A stretch of DNA of 64,000 bases from Paraphysomonas bandaiensis (lineage: Eukaryota > Chrysophyceae), in assembly GCA_965644295.1 (NCBI GenBank), contig CBFFRP010000070.1, positions 1-64,000 on the forward strand, given 5' to 3'. A program made the position numbers and the translations under genes. Below, one piece after another: positions 18,230 to 29,242 of the stretch (position 1 is its first letter; each line of letters begins with the position of its first letter). The notes below the pieces were generated by a model that saw nothing but the letters and a program-made list of their open reading frames with translations, ran no database searches and was not told the DNA's origin.

Positions 18230-20359
18230 ATGGATATTATTAGAGAGCAAAGTGAGTTCAGAGATGAGATTGCACAGCAAACCAAGCAGATGCGGTTAAC
18301 GGATAGCACCCGCAGGCAATATGCAGACAGGGTCAGGGCCTTTGCACATTGGCTTGATGAGCATTACCCCGCCTGCGTGGAAAGAGACAACGGTGACAAG
18401 CTCACACCAATACTACCGATACCTGACGTAGTCATGGAAAAGTACATGGCTCATGTGCTTCTTAAAATAGACAGCCGCACTGGTCTGTACTATGACCCTC
18501 CACAATATTACTCGTTTGCACACGTTAATGGACATCGAAGTGCTCTTAAGAATATGTACACGGAAAAGCGAATGAACCCTTCACCGGAAATAGAGAGTAT
18601 GTTTAAGGAAACTCTCGAGGGATTCAAGAGGAAGGTTGCTGACCTTAAGCAGCGTGGCTTATTACCTTCACGAGAAGGCAAGGCTGCAATGACCATGAAA
18701 GGGTACATATTTCTTGCAGAGAAAGCAGCTAAACAGGACCATGACTTTGGACTGTATACATTTTGCTTGTCCTATTTATTGCTATGCTGGAATTTGATAG
18801 CAAGATCTGTAACAGTTGCACATATAATGTACGATCATATATCTTGGGAGGAGGATGCACTGACCATTAATATTGGCAAACAGAAGAATGATCAAGAGGG
18901 AAGCAATGGATTTCCGCGTCATATATATGCAAACCCAAAAAACCCTATAATATGTCCTATTTTGGCATTATCAGTATGGGTGTTTACTCAAGGCTATCAT
19001 CGTGAAGGCTCTGATAGGCGCCTCTTCGGGAACCCAAGAAGTTCTCAAGATCGATTTGAGAAATGGCTCTCTAAAGTACTTAAAACATTTGCTGATGCTA
19101 TTATATCTCTGGGTATAATGATTGCAGAAATAGGAACACACTCATTCAGAAAAGGTGTTGCAACGGCATTAGCTAATTGCCCTGGTGGACCCAGTGCCAT
19201 AAATATATGGTTGCGAGCTGGATGGAGTTTAGGACCCGTTCAGAGTCGATACATATTTGAAGGAGCAGGTGGAGATCAATTTGTTGGCAGGGCAGCTACA
19301 GGTATATCAAGCAGTGATCCCGACTTTGCTATTCTTCCACCTCATTTCGATGACACTAATGGCCCGGTTCTATCCGTTGAAGAATGGGAAGACATACTGC
19401 CTGGCTTCACATCATTCTATCCTGAGAATTTTAGAGTGGCTTTGCCTTATCTTCTTGCTTCGCTGGCATATCATCATGACTGGCTATTAGACACTCTTTC
19501 ACCAAATCATCCTCTGTTTCTTCAAAGAGTTTGGACAAGTGGTATACTACAACGTCTACGACCGAAAGTATTAACTGGTGTGTTTCGAAATGATGTGTCA
19601 AGAATGAATGCTACTGGTGTTCCACCCAATGTGATTCTAGCTAATCGTATGTCGTCGCTGGAAGCAAATGTCGGGAACTTATCTAGAGGTATGCGAGAAA
19701 TGCATACGACATTACCGGAAGCATTGTGTACGAGAATGCTTGATAAGTTTACAGTTAATGGTGCGGTGCCAATAACTAGTACCGACATCGATAGTCTACG
19801 CGAAACACTTTTAGAAGAAATCAGAACAAGATGTACTCCACATAATGTGGAGCAAATTTCTACACAAGAAGAGCAATCCACATCACAAGAGAAGCCTGGA
19901 TTTTACACATGGGGAGGGCGCCATCATTTGTTTCCAGAGGGCTTTCGTTTTCCAAAAGGTAACATAAAAATGCTGTGGGATCTGTGGTGGGGGGGAGAAC
20001 CTCAGAGACATATATTACCCTACAGAAAAATCAAAGGCTTCGATTTATCCCGAACTGACCGGGTAAACTGGAGTAAATGTACCTGCATCATGAACGCACT
20101 AGTCTCCAAGGGCATAGAGATGAACGAGATCGGAGCAGTAGAGGATATTAGTAGCCTACTACCACGACAAAGAGATGCGTTATTCAGCAAAGTGTTTATA
20201 CCTTTCTGTATGAACATATTCGCGGTTGCTAATCCCGTTCTTCTCGATGATATAGGCATCGGAAAAATGTCATATACGACATTCTACGATTACATGAAGG
20301 GTCGCAAGAGGAATAAACGTAGACGGAATGAAATGGAGCAAACGGAAGAAGATAATTGA
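18230..20359 (+). CDS. Crypton tyrosine recombinase with GCR1_C-like domain
   Basis: A 709-aa intronless ORF. The N-terminal 150 residues are the helical core-binding part of a tyrosine recombinase. The catalytic residues are visible: R192, K219 as the likely beta-hairpin Lys, H304-x-x-R307 (HSFRKG), W332 and the nucleophile Y341. Near 556-610 the pattern WGG...LFPEGFRFPKG...LWDLWWGG..........PYRK resembles the GCR1_C DNA-binding domain typical of fungal and oomycete-type Cryptons. The C-terminus is basic (KGRKRNKRRR). The role is cutting and rejoining DNA at short sites to integrate the circular element. The second copy at 20952-23081 encodes the same protein. Confidence 0.88.
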   Translation: MDIIREQSEFRDEIAQQTKQMRLTDSTRRQYADRVRAFAHWLDEHYPACVERDNGDKLTPILPIPDVVMEKYMAHVLLKIDSRTGLYYDPPQYYSFAHVNGHRSALKNMYTEKRMNPSPEIESMFKETLEGFKRKVADLKQRGLLPSREGKAAMTMKGYIFLAEKAAKQDHDFGLYTFCLSYLLLCWNLIARSVTVAHIMYDHISWEEDALTINIGKQKNDQEGSNGFPRHIYANPKNPIICPILALSVWVFTQGYHREGSDRRLFGNPRSSQDRFEKWLSKVLKTFADAIISLGIMIAEIGTHSFRKGVATALANCPGGPSAINIWLRAGWSLGPVQSRYIFEGAGGDQFVGRAATGISSSDPDFAILPPHFDDTNGPVLSVEEWEDILPGFTSFYPENFRVALPYLLASLAYHHDWLLDTLSPNHPLFLQRVWTSGILQRLRPKVLTGVFRNDVSRMNATGVPPNVILANRMSSLEANVGNLSRGMREMHTTLPEALCTRMLDKFTVNGAVPITSTDIDSLRETLLEEIRTRCTPHNVEQISTQEEQSTSQEKPGFYTWGGRHHLFPEGFRFPKGNIKMLWDLWWGGEPQRHILPYRKIKGFDLSRTDRVNWSKCTCIMNALVSKGIEMNEIGAVEDISSLLPRQRDALFSKVFIPFCMNIFAVANPVLLDDIGIGKMSYTTFYDYMKGRKRNKRRRNEMEQTEEDN

Positions 20360-20383
20360 CTGGTACATGTCTATGTTTGTGTC

Positions 20384-20437
20384 GTATATACGTGAGGGGG
20401 TCTGTGAGACTATTAACAGTCACCTTCACGTATATAC
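20384..20437. repeat. Inverted repeat downstream of the Crypton ORF
   Basis: GTATATACGTGA and its complement TCACGTATATAC flank a 28-base loop, starting 25 bases after the stop codon. The same structure occurs in unit 2 at 23106-23159. It could form a hairpin in the RNA 3' end or be a binding site. Confidence 0.55.
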
Positions 20438-20701
20438 ATGAACAGACATCGCATTAATGGAGGGGTTGATGAGAATATGACGCTCAAGTAGATAGCTATC
20501 GGCTTCTGGTGTAGATATCATCTTGTTTCATGGCACTACTGACAGTTTAAAGTAACATGTAAAGTTGAACGTTAGATGACATACACATACAACACCATTC
20601 TACAACAGTACTCTACCACAATTATACAACAGTATACAGCAGTAATACTACATAATACCGTTCTGTTCGTATACTGTTCGTAAAAGCGGACCTTCTATAA
20701 A

Positions 20702-23423
20702 TATCCCACTTTTACGAATATTTGGATCACCGTATAACGGACTTGCCGAACAATAAATGTTCGGAAAATCGGTTTATCTCCACCGTATAATTATGATATC
20801 TAGAATATCTCGATTTTACGAACACATTATTGTTCGGCATTTTTTTACCGTTTGGCCACTATCGCCATTCAAACCATACAACACCAATGCCCATAAACTG
20901 CAAGAACAAAGAACTTAGAACAAATAAAGCACTTAAAACAAACCAAGCACAATGGATATTATTAGAGAGCAAAGTGAGTTCAGAGATGAGATTGCACAGC
21001 AAACCAAGCAGATGCGGTTAACGGATAGCACCCGCAGGCAATATGCAGACAGGGTCAGGGCCTTTGCACATTGGCTTGATGAGCATTACCCCGCCTGCGT
21101 GGAAAGAGACAACGGTGACAAGCTCACACCAATACTACCGATACCTGACGTAGTCATGGAAAAGTACATGGCTCATGTGCTTCTTAAAATAGACAGCCGC
21201 ACTGGTCTGTACTATGACCCTCCACAATATTACTCGTTTGCACACGTTAATGGACATCGAAGTGCTCTTAAGAATATGTACACGGAAAAGCGAATGAACC
21301 CTTCACCGGAAATAGAGAGTATGTTTAAGGAAACTCTCGAGGGATTCAAGAGGAAGGTTGCTGACCTTAAGCAGCGTGGCTTATTACCTTCACGAGAAGG
21401 CAAGGCTGCAATGACCATGAAAGGGTACATATTTCTTGCAGAGAAAGCAGCTAAACAGGACCATGACTTTGGACTGTATACATTTTGCTTGTCCTATTTA
21501 TTGCTATGCTGGAATTTGATAGCAAGATCTGTAACAGTTGCACATATAATGTACGATCATATATCTTGGGAGGAGGATGCACTGACCATTAATATTGGCA
21601 AACAGAAGAATGATCAAGAGGGAAGCAATGGATTTCCGCGTCATATATATGCAAACCCAAAAAACCCTATAATATGTCCTATTTTGGCATTATCAGTATG
21701 GGTGTTTACTCAAGGCTATCATCGTGAAGGCTCTGATAGGCGCCTCTTCGGGAACCCAAGAAGTTCTCAAGATCGATTTGAGAAATGGCTCTCTAAAGTA
21801 CTTAAAACATTTGCTGATGCTATTATATCTCTGGGTATAATGATTGCAGAAATAGGAACACACTCATTCAGAAAAGGTGTTGCAACGGCATTAGCTAATT
21901 GCCCTGGTGGACCCAGTGCCATAAATATATGGTTGCGAGCTGGATGGAGTTTAGGACCCGTTCAGAGTCGATACATATTTGAAGGAGCAGGTGGAGATCA
22001 ATTTGTTGGCAGGGCAGCTACAGGTATATCAAGCAGTGATCCCGACTTTGCTATTCTTCCACCTCATTTCGATGACACTAATGGCCCGGTTCTATCCGTT
22101 GAAGAATGGGAAGACATACTGCCTGGCTTCACATCATTCTATCCTGAGAATTTTAGAGTGGCTTTGCCTTATCTTCTTGCTTCGCTGGCATATCATCATG
22201 ACTGGCTATTAGACACTCTTTCACCAAATCATCCTCTGTTTCTTCAAAGAGTTTGGACAAGTGGTATACTACAACGTCTACGACCGAAAGTATTAACTGG
22301 TGTGTTTCGAAATGATGTGTCAAGAATGAATGCTACTGGTGTTCCACCCAATGTGATTCTAGCTAATCGTATGTCGTCGCTGGAAGCAAATGTCGGGAAC
22401 TTATCTAGAGGTATGCGAGAAATGCATACGACATTACCGGAAGCATTGTGTACGAGAATGCTTGATAAGTTTACAGTTAATGGTGCGGTGCCAATAACTA
22501 GTACCGACATCGATAGTCTACGCGAAACACTTTTAGAAGAAATCAGAACAAGATGTACTCCACATAATGTGGAGCAAATTTCTACACAAGAAGAGCAATC
22601 CACATCACAAGAGAAGCCTGGATTTTACACATGGGGAGGGCGCCATCATTTGTTTCCAGAGGGCTTTCGTTTTCCAAAAGGTAACATAAAAATGCTGTGG
22701 GATCTGTGGTGGGGGGGAGAACCTCAGAGACATATATTACCCTACAGAAAAATCAAAGGCTTCGATTTATCCCGAACTGACCGGGTAAACTGGAGTAAAT
22801 GTACCTGCATCATGAACGCACTAGTCTCCAAGGGCATAGAGATGAACGAGATCGGAGCAGTAGAGGATATTAGTAGCCTACTACCACGACAAAGAGATGC
22901 GTTATTCAGCAAAGTGTTTATACCTTTCTGTATGAACATATTCGCGGTTGCTAATCCCGTTCTTCTCGATGATATAGGCATCGGAAAAATGTCATATACG
23001 ACATTCTACGATTACATGAAGGGTCGCAAGAGGAATAAACGTAGACGGAATGAAATGGAGCAAACGGAAGAAGATAATTGACTGGTACATGTCTATGTTT
23101 GTGTCGTATATACGTGAGGGGGTCTGTGAGACTATTAACAGTCACCTTCACGTATATACATGAACAGACATCGCATTAATGGAGGGGTTGATGAGAATAT
23201 GACGCTCAAGTAGATAGCTATCGGCTTCTGGTGTAGATATCATCTTGTTTCATGGCACTACTGACAGTTTAAAGTAACATGTAAAGTTGAACGTTAGATG
23301 ACATACACATACAACACCATTCTACAACAGTACTCTACCACAATTATACAACAGTATACAGCAGTAATACTACATAATACCGTTCTGTTCGTATACTGTT
23401 CGTAAAAGCGGACCTTCTATAAG
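20702..23423 (+). mobile_element. Crypton-type element, unit 2 (2722 bp)
   Basis: A head-to-tail repeat of unit 1; I saw no differences. It ends at 23423, and the right flank again starts with TATC (23424-23427). The three TATC sites are spaced exactly 2722 bases apart. A dimer circle integrating once, or a second integration into the junction of the first, would both give this structure. Confidence 0.85.
20952..23081 (+). CDS. Crypton tyrosine recombinase, second copy
   Basis: The 709-aa product is the same as that of 18230-20359, with R192, H304, R307, W332 and Y341 and the GCR1_C-like region. The complete identity points to a very recent event or to homogenisation; an assembly duplication cannot be excluded from sequence alone. 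Confidence 0.88.
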   Translation: MDIIREQSEFRDEIAQQTKQMRLTDSTRRQYADRVRAFAHWLDEHYPACVERDNGDKLTPILPIPDVVMEKYMAHVLLKIDSRTGLYYDPPQYYSFAHVNGHRSALKNMYTEKRMNPSPEIESMFKETLEGFKRKVADLKQRGLLPSREGKAAMTMKGYIFLAEKAAKQDHDFGLYTFCLSYLLLCWNLIARSVTVAHIMYDHISWEEDALTINIGKQKNDQEGSNGFPRHIYANPKNPIICPILALSVWVFTQGYHREGSDRRLFGNPRSSQDRFEKWLSKVLKTFADAIISLGIMIAEIGTHSFRKGVATALANCPGGPSAINIWLRAGWSLGPVQSRYIFEGAGGDQFVGRAATGISSSDPDFAILPPHFDDTNGPVLSVEEWEDILPGFTSFYPENFRVALPYLLASLAYHHDWLLDTLSPNHPLFLQRVWTSGILQRLRPKVLTGVFRNDVSRMNATGVPPNVILANRMSSLEANVGNLSRGMREMHTTLPEALCTRMLDKFTVNGAVPITSTDIDSLRETLLEEIRTRCTPHNVEQISTQEEQSTSQEKPGFYTWGGRHHLFPEGFRFPKGNIKMLWDLWWGGEPQRHILPYRKIKGFDLSRTDRVNWSKCTCIMNALVSKGIEMNEIGAVEDISSLLPRQRDALFSKVFIPFCMNIFAVANPVLLDDIGIGKMSYTTFYDYMKGRKRNKRRRNEMEQTEEDN

Positions 23424-23600
23424 TATCTATCTACAGGAGTCTATACCGGTAGACTGCTGTATGCTGTATACCTACACAAGCAGCAAGTCGAGTGCGCTGC
23501 GGCAGTGTTCTGATAGGCTACGAGTACATACATACCCACATAGAGCAAGTGCACCCACCTCATACATAAAATCTCATAGATCTACACGTGACCGGCGCCC

Positions 23601-26381
23601 ATGTCCATACTCCTTCTACTGCTATCTGTCACATCATTCATCTCCGTCTGCTCTGTCTCCGATGATCTCTTCTATCAGGATATCTCTCACAGGTCTGTGT
23701 ATGCAGAGGGTCATACAGCCAACTGGGAACAGCTCCCCTTCACAGGCATCAATAAAGGGAACTCCCTGTTCTTGAGGGGCATCAGCTGCTTCTTATCTGT
23801 CTCTGATGGGGTCCTGTATTCGTCCTCTGTGAACCCCACTCAGAATAAGATCAAACTAGAGAGCCCCTTTAAAGCATGGAGGAGTGCCTACACTCTTAAC
23901 GGGGACGCTCTTGCCCTCGCTGTTAATCCCAATAATGAGAATTCCTTCTATGTCGTCACTGCAGATAATATTGAAGAGGTGCATCTGATCAATTCTACAG
24001 CTGATAATTCATGCGGAGCTGTGGAGTCTGTCGATTCGTTGCTGCCGAATGCATCGCCCTGGGGGATTGTAAATGCAGTTACAGCTTCAAAGCTATCCAT
24101 ATGGGTTGCATCCTCAGACAGAGGCCTGATTCAGGTATGAGCCTTTTTGTTTTATCGACGACACCACACTTGCGTATGGACTGTTATGTTGTTTTGAAAT
24201 CTGTGGCACGATTAACAGATTGAGGATGTAGGTGGACTTGGAGTCTGGTGAAACTTCCGTTGTTCCCGTTGATGACGCTGATGTGCGATCCTTGTATTGG
24301 GTTCAACCTTGGCAGCAGTTGTTCGTTGGTACACCCACTGCTCTATATACGCTGACCTACTCCCAGACAACCATCGCGTCGACAGACCACGAGTGGGTCG
24401 GTGCTATTATTGACACCGTACCACTGGATATGGCTTACGAAGAAGTGTATGACTCTCTATGGATAGCAAACAGAGAAAGTGTTCACCGGCTTACGAGGTC
24501 AGGTATGCTGTGGAGATATGGGCAGCGACAAGGAGCTCCTACGGGTAATATCACCTCCGTAACTTGCACGACCGGGATGGTATATGTTGGTACACTCTAT
24601 GGTGTAGCAAGAGTGGCTGGTAATGCTGATCCCACTCAGATCGATCAGCTCATGACTCATGCAACTACTAGTACTACTGATCCGTGGAAGTGGTCTTACT
24701 ACGAAGGCCATAGATACTTACCCCATGACCACACAATTGCCGTCGTGGGGGGGCGTGTGTCAAGCTCGGCTGTGGTACTGGCAGTATGTGAGACTGGACT
24801 TGCTCTTCTGGAAAGTGCTTTGTGGACGTTAAAAGAGAAGTCACTGTCAATGGGGACCTTTCAAAACCCTCGCCACAATCGACATGGGCTCACTACTGGT
24901 GTGAATCTCAACGAATATGGTGATTTGAATACTTATGTTCAACACTGTGACGACAACGATGGACTATGGACCAGTATGCATGCCATGGGTGAGATTTACC
25001 GGTACATGGTAACTGGTGAATTGGAAGCAAAGCAACTAGCGTGGACTGCTTTTGAGGCACTTGAATTGCTGAACATTCTACCAGGTGATGTAAACATTAA
25101 GTACAGTGTCAACCCTTTTTTTCCCCTCACCTGGCACGAGTAATGGTATTGATATAGGAGCTTATCCCAGATTTCCAGCCAGATCATTTTGTCTTTTGAA
25201 TGAATCTGAAACTCTGAGTGGCTGTAGTGGTGACGTATGGGTACAATCTGATGTAAATCCTAACTATATGTGGAAATCCACCACAAGTTCTGATGAAATT
25301 GATGGACATCTTGCCGTTCTTCCAATGATGTACGATCATATCGCATCCACAGATGAAGAGAAAGCTAGAGTATACGCTTTAATTGAAGGTAGAGTATAAC
25401 ATATTGCACATGACATGATACACTATAGTGTAGATATACAACTTGTTCCATGCTGGTACATTGTGTTGTGGTGTAATATATATCTCAGGAATTACAGGGG
25501 GTATCGTTGCGAATGACCTCTATCTTATTGACCCCTCCACCGGTGAGCCAACACACTGGGGCTTTTGGAACCCAGAACTGGTTAATGATGACCCAGAACA
25601 CTACTCCGAACGGGGAACTAATTCTCTTGGAATTCTAGCATACTTGGCCTCGGCCTACAGTGTCACTCACAACGAACTCTACGTGAAAGTGTTTTGGGAC
25701 TTGGGAATTAACCAAGGATATATCAAGAACTGTATGAATGCGAAAATTGACTGTCCAATGGAAGATAACCATAGCGATAACGAGCTGCTGTTTCAAGCGT
25801 ACCACATTCTCTTCTATGCCCTTCAGAGACTTCCATTGGATGACCCCGAGGTATCCCATATTCGTGAGGAGGTTTCTCGTATGGTGAACGCATTGGTTCC
25901 TTCAATTGATCGTATGTGGCACATAGTGCAAGGCGAGCGCAGTCCTTTGTGGCTTGGAATATATGCAGGTATTACAAAGTGGCGATTTGTGAGTTTTATA
26001 TGTATTGTGCATGGCGCTTCACATTCTGTTATAGTTCGTGAGTAAATGGTTCTGTATTTAGGTACCTGCCAGCGCCCAGTGAGCGAGAAAGATATATCTG
26101 ATGCTGTTTGGACATTGCGTCGGTGGGCCATTGATATGATAGTATGGCCAATCAAAAATTCTAATCGATGGGACATTACGGAGAGCCCATTCTTTCCACG
26201 GGACTCCTCCACAAATCATTTGATGCGCCAAATCATTCCCCCCGCAGAGAGAGTGACCACAAAGTGGAACGCGGACCCGTTTATATTTGATGCCGGCAGT
26301 GGATACAGTGAAGAGGCTCCATATGTATGGAGGCTGCCGTACTATCTGATGTTGTATAACAATCTCATTACTGATGAGTAA
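23601..26381 (+). CDS. Secreted beta-propeller / alpha-toroid (glycosidase-like) protein, five exons
   Basis: Exons 23601-24134, 24232-25084, 25158-25388, 25489-25968 and 26062-26381 join in phase through GT-AG introns of 73-100 nt and give 805 aa. The start MSILLLLLSVTSFISVCS is a signal peptide, so the product enters the secretory path. Residues about 50-430 hold repeated beta-strand motifs (for example VYVGTLYGVARV, WIANRESVHRL) like a ligand-sensor propeller. The C-terminal half (LIDPSTGEPTHWGFWNP, ERGTNSLGILAYL, NHSDNELLF) matches from memory the alpha/alpha-toroid part of bacterial propeller-toroid proteins with glycosidase-like folds. No catalytic residues can be named. It begins 177 bases after the Crypton array. 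Confidence 0.8.
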
Positions 26382-27560
26382 ATATGCTCAAGAGAGCGCT
26401 TTATGAATTTGAATTTGTATTTTTGTATCGTGAGCTCGGCCCTATATTGTGAGTAACCAATGTACACGCCATACTGGTCGCAACCGATCAACTTCTAGTA
26501 GTCTCCATTGTTGCGGAAAATTGCTTCACTCTTATCAGTAATAACACATTTATTGATTTGTACATGCTTGTTTATCCAAGCGATTATATATTGCAGCTTT
26601 AGATGTGTACATGAGTGGTCTACTGAGCCATTATGATATAAGGATAAAGAGAAGATGACGTTGGTAGTAGTATGTGATAAGTGGTAGTTAGTAGCTAGAA
26701 TTCCTAGTTAGGAATAATGAAATAAGTACTAAGGTCAGAAATTGGGTAACACACACAATATCTTTGATTTTTATGATGGGTTTGTGGTATGTGGCAGGAA
26801 TGTTCCATAACCGCATGGAACGGATTGATGTTGCTTCTTCATCACAGTGTGAACAATTTGTGGTGTTGAGTTAAGTCTTGAAATTCACAGTTGGTCGGTA
26901 TTACAGAAAAATAACTATTAGAATATAGTTAAAATGAGAATGAATGAGAGTGTGCTGCAGGCTTCCGTAACAATGAATTGGTTACAGGTGTCCAACAACA
27001 ATAAGTGCTATTATTTACAAAGCATCCAGTTATTGGCATTTTGCAGTGAATTCCCTACAATTCTATTTCTGGATTTTAGAATAGCTTTCTAAAATATAAA
27101 CTCATCCCACCAAAGATTTGCCCGCAGGAACATTAATATTTCAAGGTGTTACTAAAATCTTAGCTCTCTGCTAAACTAAACTACTCTTACAAACATTGGT
27201 AGTACTATGTAATTCAAACACTTCAGTATTGAAAGTCTTATTATTAGCAATAGGTGTAAAAACTCAGCACCAGCTCGGCGACGTACAACCAAACCGGGCG
27301 TTCATATTATCGTAGAATACATGCGTATTTTGTATGTGATAGTATTAGTAAGGTATATATTATATATGATAATAATATAAACCTTTATGGAAAATTTGGC
27401 TATTCGTGGCTATGTAGCTGTTTCTAGTGTCAGAAATTTTCTAAAACTACGTTACGTATGAGACAATAGGTAATAGTAGGCATAGCGGATATGGATATAC
27501 GTTTTATAGACCCTCAACAAAGTTCTGGAGGATAAGTTCCGGGAAACTAACGTGAGCCGC
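26382..27560. other. AT-rich intergenic stretch
   Basis: No ORF, repeat end or RNA gene that I can support. It separates the propeller gene from the interrupted dispersed repeat. Confidence 0.6.
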
Positions 27561-28575
27561 ATATATATAGTCTGATAACGTTCTGTCCACTCATAGCCTA
27601 ATAATGCTTGTGTGGTACAAGAGGGACACCAATAAAAGTGTAAGTGTCGCTTGTGTAGACGACTTTGGGCCTCTTGACGAATAAACAGGTATCCGGGAAT
27701 GGGCTCACCTCAAGATGCAGACGCATATATAGCTATCTTCACCACTACTTACAGTCGTAGTATTAGTATCTATGCTCGGAGACGACGCGGCAACGGGCAC
27801 ATTACTAGTAGGTGGAGGATCATATAAGCAGGTGGACGATCATCATTTTTTCTCATCAAAAGATCACGAAGTTCTGCTAGTCCGGACATCATTTCCTGAC
27901 GAAGTTCAGCAGCAGTGGGAGGTATCAGATCTGCTTTCTGCTGGGATTTGACGACCTCGCCATCACCTTTATGAACAGTACTACTTATTCTGCTCGTGCG
28001 CTTTCGTGGTACCTCTTCCTCCGAGTCGTCGTTGGATATATGTCGCCACGAATGTCGACGACATTCTTCTTCCTTTTGCACTTTCCTACACCATTACACA
28101 CAGCAGTTAGTACACAGTGTATAGTAACAACGCACAACAATAATCAGAACAATACCGCATATATATACGAACTACGATCCCGTCATCATCTTTATGAACA
28201 GTATTACTTACCCTGCTCGTGCACTTTCATGGTATCTCTTCCTCCGGGTCGTTGGGTATGTCATCTGAGAGTGGGGTATCGTACAAAGAATAGCTTTATA
28301 ATATTATGCTTGACGGAATAGCTTGAACTGTATAATATGTGTGTGTAGTCGGTGACTTTTATTGCTGTAAAACTGAAGTAAAATATATGCAAGAAAGTAG
28401 TAAAAAATATTATAAACAATATTCCTCACATATCTTCATAGCTAGTTATTGTGCATATTTATACCCTTTTCCGACCATCAGCAAATATTTCACCAGGTTT
28501 TGGTACTACCTCGACTTAAGGGCATCTGGGGCATTGGGCTGCCTCTACTGAAGTCAAGCATCCCGGCGGTTCACA
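27561..28575 (+). repeat. Dispersed repeat copy B, interrupted by an 806-bp insertion
   Basis: 27561-27714 matches the left part of copy A (15094-15240) and 28521-28575 matches its right part (from 15241). The 806 bases between them (27715-28520) are absent from copy A. AAG occurs at both edges, which may be a short target duplication. Copy A therefore shows the empty site. Confidence 0.65.
27770..28260 (-). pseudogene. Broken gene fragment with a duplicated exon piece
   Basis: A 103-aa ORF (27770-28081 complement) begins MQKEEECRRHSWRH and is acidic, then basic (SEEEVPRKRTSR), with a helical leucine-rich end. About 68 bases of it (27968-28035) recur at 28190-28257. In the second piece the frame has a stop, but a good splice donor (GCAG then GTAAGTAAT on the minus strand) is present. 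This suggests a decayed multi-exon gene carried in the insertion. Product unknown. Confidence 0.35.
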
Positions 28576-29242
28576 TTCACTACTGATTATAGATATATAC
28601 TATACTTTAAGTGTGCTACAGCTTTTAGGTCTCCAGTGTTATTACCCCGTTATTGAGTTACTTATATTGCCCTAATTTGGCTGTGCACATAGAATAAGAA
28701 GATAAGGATATTTGTGTTTAAGTCGCGTCAAATAAAAATCTCAGTGATTTTAACTGTACAGAGAACAAGGACGCAGACGATTGTGTTGTTCTTAGCTTCT
28801 TGATAAAATAGTAAGAAAGAAAAGGAGTACTCTATTCTTTGCGTCATTGTGTAGTGTACAATCGTATATCGTATCTATGCTTGTCTTCCACTTCAACATT
28901 TTCAATATAGAAGAAACATAACGTGCTTTGCATTTTCTTTGTCCTATATTCACGGTTAGTGTGTGGCTATTTCTTTGTTGATGATTGTTATGAACAAAAG
29001 CTGTTCTCAAATAAATTAAATTATGGTTAATTTCCGCTAACAAGAGAAGCAGAGCCTTTACTAGAATTATACTATTTCAAATGACAATATTTTAATATTG
29101 TAAGTTCTATCACAACCTTGAGAGCTACTACTTCGTTAAGTACTAGTTCATTGATAGCTATATAAAATTTAAAACTAAATATTCAAGAGGAAATACGAGG
29201 TTAAATACAATATATCCACATCGATACGCGTTCGAGACGTAA
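28576..29242. other. Intergenic stretch
   Basis: AT-rich, no supported gene. It holds the region downstream of the CDPK stop codon. Confidence 0.5.

Larger units (their letters stand above)
17980..20701 (+). mobile_element. Crypton-type element, unit 1 (2722 bp)
   Basis: Unit 1 starts with TATC at 17980 and is followed head to tail by an identical unit starting with TATC at 20702. The left edge reads CCACTTTTACGAA (17984-17996); the right edge carries its complement with one mismatch (20677-20689). Inside the left end are a perfect hairpin CCGAACA-ATAAA-TGTTCGG (18024-18042), a second TTTTACGAA (18092-18100) and a second TGTTCGG (18109-18115). These repeated words are candidate recombinase-binding sites. 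No long terminal repeats or transposase of other classes are present, as expected for Cryptons, which integrate as circles through a tyrosine recombinase. Confidence 0.85.

Noticed and set aside
17980-23423. Assembly duplication as the explanation of the Crypton pair
   Set aside because: Cannot be excluded, but the exact TATC junctions at both outer edges and the middle fit a biological integration; kept as an element with this caveat.
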